NCBI RefSeq assembly: GCF_033807575.1
Contig: NC_084716.1
Coordinates: forward strand, 2,418,001-2,482,000
Direction: 5' to 3'
Length of the DNA stretch: 64,000 nucleotides
DNA from: Cydia pomonella
Lineage: Eukaryota; Arthropoda; Insecta; Lepidoptera; Tortricidae
A program made the translations under genes and the position numbers. Every line of letters starts with the position of its first letter. The stretch's first letter is position 1. Shown piece by piece: positions 22,597 through 32,700 of the stretch. A model generated the notes under the pieces. The model was not told the origin of the DNA. It did not search any database and saw only the letters and a list, made by a program, of their open reading frames with translations.

Positions 22597-24405
22597 TACC
22601 GTTAAATACGCCAACTTTGCCACCAGGGGGAACATTGCCCAAAACACAATTTCTAAGGCAATCTACTAATATCTAAAAAAGTTACAAAATTATGGCAACA
22701 TTGATGACATTGGTAGAAAGTAAACTATACCTGTGGCAACACAGAATAGCGCGTGCACTCCTGACTTCATTCAGTAACCAGTCGGGACTTGTCGAGTACG
22801 GAGTGTATTTTTGCGGGCCAATTACTGAGAAATTTTGGAAGGGAATTGTACATCATGGCGAATACACAGGTATGTTGAATCGATTGTATATAATGTAAAA
22901 CCATGAGCTGAGTATTTTGATGCTAGGTTCGTTACTGTAACTAGTATATTACAAAAGTTATGCTGATGGGCAAAATTACCCAGTAATGTACCGTCGTATG
23001 AGTGTCAACATTGCCCGCAGTAAAAAAATGCTTAGGGTTGACACTTTTTTTTACAAACTTTTTTTTTTATTAATGTGCAAATCTTTCAATATTTGTATGT
23101 ACGTACATATTATGTTCCGATCAAATCTTGCAAGCCATTTTTCGACCACTTTTTGGTATCCGATTGAGCTGAGATTATAGCATACTACTTCTACTTCTAC
23201 TACCAGTGACAATACAATCTGGTAGTGACATTCTGGTTCAACCGGGATCGTCTCCACATGAGGAATTCTTTTTTTTTTCTATGGTTAATATATAATGGAG
23301 TCGAAAACTATAGTTTCATTTTTGATTACTGGCCGTTTTTCAGAAAAAAAATTGAATAACTATTTTGACATACCACACGTTTGAACGCATTTATAGCTTA
23401 GATGCCTTAGTCTTCCGTAAAAAAGTGAAAAACGTAGAGTTGACAGCTGCCAGTTGTCAAATATTGCTTCCTCATTGGTTACAACTACGACTTTGTTTGT
23501 ACGCGGTTCAGCTGTGTGTGTGACATTTGGCAACTGGCAGCTGTCAACTCGACATTTTTACTTTTTTACGACAGAAAAAGCATCTAAGCTATAAATGCGT
23601 TCAAACGTGTGTTATGTCAAAATAAATATTCAAAAAAATATTTTTACAAAACCACAAGTAATTAAAAAAGTAGCTAGAGTTCTGAACTCCATTATGTGTC
23701 TATTAAAAAAAAATATAGTAATGGCCACTTCAGAAAACTTAAGGTAACCAATTGAAATTTGGTTGGTACATATATAGATCTCAGTTGACAATACAAGTAC
23801 AGTCAACAAAAAGCACAGTCAGCGAAAAAAAGCTATTAGATTCTGCTATTAGATTTTTATATAACGTTATTGAAATAAACAACTTTGCGCCTTATTAATA
23901 TTTTTTGTTTCTTACCTACCCTACCAACTTTGTGCAAATTAATGTTCAGTTTTTATTATCTTCTCAATTTTGACAACCCTAGCACTTTTAAATCGCTACA
24001 CGCCGTTTGTATGAAGAAGAAAAAATGTACAGGCTAACATTGCCCACTGATTTTAATAGGAAAGTATTTCGAGCATGTATTATTATGTCGAGTAAATTTT
24101 TGAACCGATCGCCTTCATTGCCAAAATACTTTCATTGGTTTTTATGGCAACCAAATAAGGTCTATAGTTGCGCTAAAAATCACGGTGGGCAATGTTGGCT
24201 AAAAGTCCAGATAACTTTACCCGACCTCAAAATCGGTCATATGATGGAGAAAACGTTGACTAAAGTTAAATTTGCAGTTAAATTTAAATGCGCATGATCT
24301 CGGTGTTACCACAGATACATAAATATTTCCGAGGTTTCATACAAAAAACTAGAATTTTTTTAGTTTTTCCCAAAAAAGTGGGCAAAGTTGGCGTATTTAA
24401 CGGTA
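22597..24405. mobile_element. Inner 1.8-kb element, 25-bp TIRs
   Basis: The left end TACCGTTAAATACGCCAACT is repeated inverted at the right as AGTTGGCGTATTTAACGGTA, and the match extends through TTTGCC/GGCAAA. It lies wholly inside the hAT-like element. Motifs of the type ACATTGCCC recur internally. No clean target duplication was found. Confidence 0.65.
23363..23622. mobile_element. Innermost foldback MITE
   Basis: About 260 bp. Arms of about 45 bp start TTTTGACATACCACACGTTT and end AAACGTGTGTTATGTCAAAA. A second inverted pair, TTGACAGCTGCCAGTTGTCA against TTGGCAACTGGCAGCTGTCA, lies inside. It is nested within the 1.8-kb element. Confidence 0.8.
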
Positions 24406-24431
24406 CTCCTTTTGTTACGTAATATCTAAAT

Positions 24432-24967
24432 AACAAGTATTGATTTCTATTAGCACGTCTTCTCAACTTGCCTTTTAATAATGAGGTCGCAAGCGTGCGT
24501 CCCCGGTAATATGTGACGAGAAGGGACAGTTTTTAAAAATTCATCAAAAAACTATGGTAGTAAATTATACAAAATGATGTATAAGAACAGTTTTAGCAAA
24601 TGTTGTAGATTGTTTAACTATCAAAATTACGTTGAAATTAAGTCGATTTTCAGAGAAATTGTCACTTGTTTTGAAGTTAGTTCTGGAGAAAATTGATTAC
24701 GTCTAACTTTCATTCAAATAACTAAATTCAAATTTATAATAACAAAAATGTAGTTTATTAAAGTTGAAGTAAAGGATATGTGTAACACAAAATTACCATT
24801 TTTAGCAGTCCAAACTTTACGAAATGTACAAATAAGATCAACAAAATCAGTGCTTTACGCGCGTTTACCTAAACTTCCATCAGAAAAACAATAATTACTA
24901 ATTAAATGAGTCTATTTAAAAAAAATGAAAGATAACAAGACGCGCTAATAGAAACCAGTACTTGTTG
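24432..24967. repeat. Inverted-repeat element within the hAT-like element
   Basis: Left block AACAAGTATTGATTTCTATT then AGCACGTCTT is mirrored by AAGACGCGCTAATAGAAACC then AGTACTTGTT about 500 bp away. It lies between the 1.8-kb element and the right end of the hAT-like element. The arms are imperfect, so it is older or truncated. Confidence 0.55.
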
Positions 24968-25819
24968 TTTCTAATAAACAGAAGTTCAATGTTAACAGAA
25001 GTTGTGCAATTTCATCGACTAAATCTATGAATTTGGCAGTGTTGCGACTAAAATCGATAACGGCCTCTTAAGTATTCCTTTTGTGTAGACCACTCTCTGT
25101 TGTCAAAATCATCCTATTCCTAGACTTCAGCTATCATGCCATCAGTTAATATATGTAAAACTGCTCACTCGTCATCTCATACGCCCAGTAATAATAAAGA
25201 GTAAAAAAAATCTTTTAAAAATAACAATATTTATTTAAAGTTTAAAGCTATATTTTTTAGTAATGTCTAATTTTTAATAAAATGAGACAACGATTCAGTA
25301 CATTCATACTGATTATTTATGACAATTTAATAGCTCACTTTTTATTAAATTTATGTCATCCCTGTTGCATTCCTCACGCCATTTTGTCTTCATACTTGAA
25401 ATAATTTTATTTGATTAGAATTAAATTGATAATCGATCTTGAACAAATTAGAAGGATGTCGGAAATATAGTATTTTAGCGTACTATATATTTTTTCAACA
25501 GTATATAGTACAGAGAGCCAAAATATAGTACAATACTATATAATATAGTACGGTTGGGAACCCTACTCGCAAGGCTCACGGGCACCTTGTATTTAATACA
25601 AATAGAAATCTATACAACTTTCGTTAGAAATTTCGTTGAAAAGTCGGACCTGCATGCCATTTGCAATGACAGAGTGCGGCAATGTCATGTCATGTCATGG
25701 CAACGTTAATGTCAAATTTGTATAAAAATATGACGTTCATAATGTCACCCACTCACTTTGTTCTACTCCCGTTGCAAAGTTAGCTTAGGCAGAAACGGCC
25801 AAGCCATATATTTTGACTA

Positions 25820-25960
25820 AGGTGTAGTTTGTGAAGTTAGGGCTTGTAGAGTTAGAAACTTGGCTCTACAAGAGATCTGAAAACTTTTTGACAGTGCGAG
25901 CCTTATAGTATCGTCTTGGCAACATTTTACATGAAAATGTTTTTGATGGAATGTTTCTTT
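25820..25960 (-). repeat. Interspersed repeat, inverted copy of 18183-18405
   Basis: Reverse complement of the 18183 family (GTGAAGTTAGGGCTTGTAGA, GAAACTTGGCTCTACAAGAG, CTTTTTGACAG), with an internal deletion. Confidence 0.75.
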
Positions 25961-26071
25961 CCATAACATTTAATTTTACAACAGAAGAATTAAGTTATAA
26001 TACTAGGAAAACTTAGTAGTTAAAATGTAGAAAAGTAACCGGGATCAAGTTTAGTTCAAGTATACTTTGAG

Positions 26072-26212
26072 GGCCGGATTTAGGGGCTACAGTCCCGGGG
26101 CCTTCACAATAGAGACTTCGTAAAATTTACCATTTTATTTGGAAAATAATTTGGGGCCAGGGGGCCTCCATTCCTTTATTGCCCTAGACCTCCAGACCTC
26201 TAAATCCGGCAT
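26072..26212. mobile_element. Small TIR element with direct flanking repeats
   Basis: Ends are GGCCGGATTTAGGGGC-like on the left and CTCTAAATCCGGCA on the right. The same 11 bases, TATACTTTGAG, lie immediately outside on both sides (26061-26071 and 26213-26223). The TIR sequence resembles hAT-type ends. An 8-bp duplication is expected for that class, so three of the matching bases may be chance or part of the end. Confidence 0.7.
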
Positions 26213-26753
26213 TATACTTTGAGCAAAAGTGGGCAGGCTATTGTAAAAACACCATGATACTATTCATGGATGCAAATAATAATATCTCTACTATACTTGT
26301 ACTGTCCGTTTTTTTGCATTAGAAAAAAAGTAAACAATCTTGACACGTTTTTTGTCTTGAAAACGCTTTTTAAAAATCAGTAACTAATTATAAGACTTTT
26401 TTTTAAGTGTTTTCTATAAAAAGGCACGTCTAAATCGTATACCTTCTTTCTAATGCTAAAAAACGAACTATATAGATAAAAACATTTGTCTTTCAAACAT
26501 GTATTGTCTATTCGAACACGTCACAACTACATACAACAGGTGACTTATTTAAGTTTTTTACCTATAACGCTTATTAAACTTACTAAAAATATATGCACAC
26601 TCACAAGTTAACTCCATATATCTTCGTACTTGCCCCAGATTTACTCTCATGCATACGTTATCTTTAATTGTTTTAAAAGTGGGTTAAGAGTAGTGTTATG
26701 AATATTTATAAAGTTTTTATTTATTTATTTTAACAAGTTTTCTTTTGTTACAG

Positions 26754-26792
26754 AGTTGAAGACGAGGCAGCTTCGCCTGTGACGAAAACAAA
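26754..26792 (+). CDS. Fe65: Fe65 exon A (39 nt, N-terminal linker)
   Basis: A strong acceptor (TTTTCTTTTGTTACAG) and donor (AAAGTGAGTAT) bound a 39-nt exon reading VEDEAASPVTKT. It enters with one base of a split codon and leaves with two (AA). The T that opens the next exon completes AAT, so the frame continues without a break. It is followed by a 4.46-kb intron full of TE fragments. No exon upstream of it was recognised. Confidence 0.75.
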
Positions 26793-29700
26793 GTGAGTAT
26801 ATTTTGTATAACAATTTTATAAGAGAAATGATACAGCAGAAATTTAGTGTACTAGCTTCTACCAGTTACTACTCAGAATGGGGGAGGATCGCGTAGTCAA
26901 GGAAGCGTACTTGGGGCGACCAACCGGCCGTCGACCGATCGGGCGCCCCAGGTACCGCTGGTGTGATGTCGTGGAGGCGGACCTGCGTCGGCTGAATGCC
27001 AATTCATGGCAGGAAACCGCGCTGGATCGGGACAAGTGGCGTTCTCTCGTTTCGGAGGCCAAGATTCTATTTGGATCGCTGAGCCAAAGCAGTTAGTTTA
27101 GCTTCTACCAGTGACTTCCTCCGTGAAGAAGTTGTCAATCTTCGATGAAACTGAAATAGTGTCCTATACGAGTACAATCGTGATATAATAGTGCTTTTCA
27201 GTCGACTACTTTGTTTAGGAAACGAAGCTTGCTGGTGTCTAAGTAAGGTGCGAGATTGAAAAGCTTGATTATATCACTATTGTATAGGTACAATACTTTT
27301 TCTACGAGTAATCTAAAATAAAACTTTTTTTACTATGAAACCTAAATGTAATGAAAGTTGATAAGTATCAAAGAAGACAAAAATGTAGTACAAAAGATAA
27401 ACGCACGATGGCTCCGCCAGCTCGTCCCCCGTTTAGTTTTTTCTATGCGAGCGCGGCGGCATGTGATTGGTCATATTTTTTAATAGTTTACTACAGTACA
27501 CTAATTATTATTATTATTTACTTTAATTATTTCTTAACAATATATCACCAATTTTCTATATTTATTTATTACGAATTGACTGCCTAATATTATATTTCCA
27601 CTGCAACTACCGATTGAAACATATTTTGTTTTTGTTTTTTTTTTGTTGTATAAATGTAGGTACTTTAGCAGTGTGACCATGTACCAAATCTTTATGTAAC
27701 ACCTTTCATAACCATGGTTTTTTGCATGAAATAAATGAAATGAAATAAAACAGCGTATCGAAATTATAGTTGAGTTGTGAGCCCATACATGAAAAGTACG
27801 CAATTATAGTTTGGTATACGAAATCCTAATTCAACCATTACAGTCAACGAGTAGAAAAACCATAGCTTCGTTGCTTTCGACATTATGTTGAACAAAAATG
27901 GTATCAATTTAAATTCTTTATCAAGTTAACACGGATCCCGACTCAACGCTTCGTCAAATTAAGCTCGGTTAATTGCTTTATAAATATTGTACGGCCTCAG
28001 TGGCGAGCGACTAGCGGTGCGTTAGGCGGGGCGTGCAGCGTGGCGTCGAGCACTTAAACAGTTAATACGTTCGGATGGCAATTGTACCCCTATTATTGCG
28101 GCCTTGACTTGGGTGCTGTAATGTCATTGATAAAATGAGTGACGGAATGAACGTCACAATCGCGGCGGTAATGCGGTGGCGAACGTCACTCATTTTTCCA
28201 AATTACATAATTTTGTTTCATAATTAATAATCATTTATTAGACATAGGCAATGCTACAAAATATAATATACAAAATATAATAATATGCTATAATCGTTGT
28301 CGCATTACTGTCGCGATACAAACGCAATTCCTTACTCATTTTATCAATCAATACTACAAAAAAACCTGTTGTAACCTAGTTTTATTTTCCCTTTAAACTT
28401 CTGTGTAGTTTTACAAGTAAAGTGTATTATTTTTGGTGCAATAAAAAAATATTTCGTGATCAAGTGTTAAATAGGAGCTTGCCTCAGCATAATGTTTCAG
28501 TATTTAAAGCCTGACCAGTAATATATGATCACGCGCCATATTGCGGAATTTCATTGGAACTAAATTTTTCATACTAAACTGAACATTCACCCTATAATGG
28601 AACAGGCACCAGTAATGGAATGGTATAGACAAAAAGACAAGTATTTACCATCAGTTTTTAATCGCTGGCAACATTTCACCATACACAAGAGGCAAAGAGC
28701 TGCTTAAGTTTAATGTTTTCATTAATATTTGTTATTTTGAAAATGACTGGCGCCATACATTCCATAACTGGAGCAAAAAAAAACTGTTTTAATTGGTTAA
28801 TAATATTGAAAGTAATTACAGTAGCTTTCATTAAATACATGGAAAACATAAAGGACGAATTGGACATTCAACTTTCAAAGCGGCAGAAATGTTACAGGTG
28901 TCGGTGAAATATCAAAAACACTCCAAATTGTCTCTGAAATGTTCCATAATTGGTGCCGTTAACATACATGAGAATAAAAGCGCTCTCTTGACAATTATCA
29001 TATATTTCTGGTCGGGCTTTACTACAGCGCAGGTTTTTATGCAGACCCTTGATATATTAACCCTTACTCGCTTATTACTTACTTACAAAACGTTGCAACA
29101 GTGCATCTGCAGTCTCCATGTAGCCTGAAAGTTACATTAGGCATATACGTTTATACTTTGGTTAAAACATAGACCTAAGGCAGCGCGCAGCGTCAGCGTC
29201 GAGCGTACAGCCGCACACGGCTGGATCGCGCGTTCCGTGGCAATCAGGCCAGTTCGTAAAGTTCTAACTCATTTGCTTTATCGGATATTGTCTATTTTGT
29301 ACTGTGCAACGAGTTTAATCGTTGGTTCATTTAATTAAATGCTGTTTTCTGGATTTCGCGTACGTTTGTTTTTGGGTTATCGAATCTGTTTTGTTCTGTG
29401 CTGCGGCTGAAAATTAGAGGTATCGCACCAGAGAGGTCTCACGCCTACGTCGTCGAATAAATTCTTTAAATATAATGAATATGGTTATTTTAAACTACAT
29501 GTTTTTTATCAAATACCTAGAGTCGGACCACGCTAAGTTTTCATACTGAATACCTATTAGGTATATACGTCAAGTTAAGTAAGCAGCTCACATTTACTGC
29601 CTTGTTTTTCATCAGTCATACATAGTATTATTTTTTTCCAAGTTTGTCGTATTTGCCTACACGTGTTTTTTGTCATTTAGAATAGATTGAACTCCATTTT

Positions 29701-32700
29701 AAACAACCTTGTTGTTTGACAACATACAAATTACTTCAGTTAATGTCGATGTTACCTTGAGAGAATCCTAAAACGCGCGGCATCTATTACAGTGAGTCAC
29801 AGGTTTTAGTGAATATACATTAATCTGGTCCGGTTAAGGTCGACATTGTTATGTTACAGATCACTTACAAGTATATGAGACGAATTGTGATCATTACGGA
29901 TTCGGGCAACCATAATATTTTCTCGTATTTTAGTTGCGTCTAAATTTATGACCTGGAATAATATTCGAACCTAATCAATTTGTAAAATGTGATCTCTCCT
30001 CTTCCAAATACACAAAAAATTAAAATTATTTCCTAAAACGTGGCCAGCTATAGGTGCATTAGGGTAAATTCGAAAGCAGAGCAATTTTGAAAATTGGAGA
30101 CATCTACTAAACTCGATGTACTATCTACTGTACCAAAGGTAAGCAAGGTGCCTTGGTAAGCGTTGCATTAGCGTACGTGTTGCCAAAGTATGAAGCGCTT
30201 TTGGTATATTAGCAATTTGCAAAGCCACACGACTCCGCTGGCATGAGACAGGAACGTGCTGTGAGAAGAGCGTATGTGGGGTACTCGGGTGGAAAACGTC
30301 CGTCTAGGCGTCCCAGATACCGCCGCATTCGGAGTGACGAAATCCTAAAAGATCTGTTTGCCCTCGGAATACCCAACTGGCGCGAAGTGGCGCAGGGGCA
30401 ATTTCGATTCTTTAGACCGCCCCTCCCCCCTTGTCACACATTTTCATAGGAAAAGGATAGTTATTATATACTGTCACACTTGTCATGACCCCCCCCCCAT
30501 GTTGCTGTGACGAAATATATGGAAATAACCACAAGATTTCATATCAATGCCTCATTTAATGAGGAGTCTACGGGAGATTATCGTTGTTTCATACCTACTG
30601 ATGTCATGCAGTGAGTCAGTTATGTTCTCTAATATGTAGCTTGAGTGCAAGACAAAAGAATAAAAATGCAAGGTCGTCCAAATAATCTAGATGTACCTAC
30701 TAACCATATAAGATTCATCATCATTTTCCTAGCGTTGTTGCGTTGTCGCGGCTTTTTGCCACAGGAATCTGGGGTCCACTAGACAACCTATTCCGAAGAA
30801 TATATATGCGAGGTGCTAGTATTATGTGTCCCGCCGAATTTCTTGCCAGTCCCAGATCGGGTTAATATATTAATTAGTACCTATTTTGAGAGTAGGAGGG
30901 TTAGAGCCGGCGTAGCTTTATTTGATGTTCATAAGCGCATTGTAATATGCCTACTTGCTTACTTAAGCACTACACTAACTTAAGCTTTTTTTTTATAATT
31001 AGCCCGGTTTCCTCACATTTTTCTCCTTCGCCGAAAGCGGCTGATAATAAAAATTATATTGCAGTACGTACATAATGCATAAGTGCCAAAAAACCCATTC
31101 GTATGAGTCGGAACTCAAAACCCATAACCTCTGGTTTAGAAGCCGCACGCCATACCTACTGTTAGGCCACCAGCCTTTCATCCGAGGCCACACTATTATT
31201 ATAACAATTTTCAAAAAAACATTTTCTTTACCTACAGTTCTTCTCATTCCAGTGAAAAAAACGGCCTCATCACTCCCCCCCAAAATGGCGGCGAGGAGTC
31301 CCCCCCTCCGGAGAAAGAACGGGCGGACCAAGAGGACTCAGAGAAGAGGCACGCGGCCGTACCGCACTCGGCCGAGGGGCCGAACGACGATCTGTACGCG
31401 ATCCCGGTTAAATTGAGGGCCAAGAAGGAACCGCCTTTGCCGCCAGGGTGGGAGAAACATGAAGGTGAGTTATCTTGTAATAAATCAAAAGGAATTGAAC
31501 TTTTCGCGTATTTCTGGTCAACTCGCTGGACATGAGTTGGTTTATCAGCGCTCTGATATTGTTTCACCCAAGGCAGCTATTGCCAAAATCCTGTATACTT
31601 TTTTGACGTGGAACATTGTAAATATTTAATCCGCTTCCTAAGGTAAGTTGTACTCAAATAACAATTCTATTAAATCTTTGTAAAGGATCATATTGCAATG
31701 GATCATATTGCAATGGATCGAAACGAAAATTCCATCTAGAGAAAGAGCGCTTGGACTTAAATATAGGAATGAAAGAATGAATGATTGAAAAGTGGAAGAA
31801 GTGGGGCCGAACGACTATCTGTACGCGATACCGGTTAAATTGAGGGCTAAGACGGAACCGCCTTTGCCCCCGGGGTGGGAGAAACATGAAGGTAAGATAC
31901 TCGTAACTTGTAAATCAAAAGGAATCAACTTTTCACTGTCTAAGTGGTCAACTCAGGTAGACACAAGTTGGTTAGTCAGCGCTCTGATACTGTTCCATTC
32001 ACGGAAGCGATCATCAAAATCCTGTATTTTCTGTCTCACGAAAGACACCCACGTTGTGTTCAAATATTTAAAAATTAACAAGAGTCATATTTCAATGGAT
32101 CAAAAAGCAAATAAAATACCATCTAGAGAAATAGCGCGTGCTAATACGAGTGAATGAATATATGAATGAGGACTCAGAGAAGAGGTACGCGACCACACTC
32201 GGCCGAGGGCCCGAACGATTAACTGTTGGCGATTCCGGTCAAGTTGAAGGCGAAGAAGGGCCTTTGCCTCCAGGGTGGGAGTAATAAACAAGATACCTTA
32301 ACTCTCGCCATTCTCTTTTTGGCGAAGAGTGCTTTAAAGTGCCAACTGCCATTTCTAAGGTACATTGTTGTTCAAATAGCAATCAAATCAATCGAGTAAA
32401 TAATCTGCTGAATCCTATACACGCTAGTACAAACGACGCAACAGAGTCATGATATTGTGTCGATAAACCCAAAATAGGAATTATAGTATTACATTTTCGC
32501 ACGTATATTACTGTCGTGGTCACGGATAACTAAATGAATCCCACTTAAATATAATAGCTGAAGCTGAGATATCTAGAAATAAAAAACCAAAAAAAAATCT
32601 CCCCTTTAAAAAAATTGTGATTTTTCAAAATGTTTGGAAAATGAAAATGATAAATAATTTATTGGTACACAATAGGTTTTAACTAAAACCAAAACAAAAG

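Larger units (their letters stand above)
22383..25565. mobile_element. 3.18-kb hAT-like non-autonomous element
   Basis: Ends are TAGGGTTGCCAAC on the left and GTTGGGAACCCTA on the right, flanked by an exact 8-bp target duplication CTCGCAAG (22375-22382 and 25566-25573). Near both ends the motif ATATAGTAC recurs several times, which looks like subterminal binding sites. Despite its length I see no transposase: the open frames at 22692-22898 and 24007-24297 have no hAT catalytic or dimerisation features. The element is partly filled with other inserted elements. Confidence 0.85.
21948..25589. mobile_element. Outer MITE, split by a larger insertion
   Basis: The left end CAAGGTGCCCGTGAGC at 21948 is mirrored by CTCACGGGCACCTTG ending at 25589. 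Only about 430 bp on the left and 16 bp on the right belong to this element. Everything between 22383 and 25565 is a later hAT-like insertion. Removing it, with one copy of the duplicated CTCGCAAG, gives a roughly 450-bp MITE whose right arm CTCGCAAGGCTCACGGGCAC mirrors GTGCCCGTGAGCATTGCGAG on the left. Confidence 0.85.
26793..31252 (+). other. Fe65 intron A, 4.46 kb
   Basis: Contains two retrotransposon C-terminal fragments (26878-27098, 30243-30400), an inverted-repeat element at about 27170-27295 (TGATATAATAGTGCTTTTCA against TGAAAAGCTTGATTATATCA) and a second-family SINE (30715-31180). Otherwise it is AT-rich sequence with nothing recognised between about 27350 and 30240. Confidence 0.6.

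Noticed and set aside
22692..24297. Open frames as candidate hAT transposase
   Set aside because: Neither 22692-22898 nor 24007-24297 shows a zinc finger, catalytic acidic residues in context or the C-terminal dimerisation region, and both lie in sequence inserted into the hAT-like element.
31075..31416. 113-residue arginine-rich open frame
   Set aside because: It overlaps Fe65 exon B in a different frame, and the frame supported by splice phase and the WW domain is the other one.
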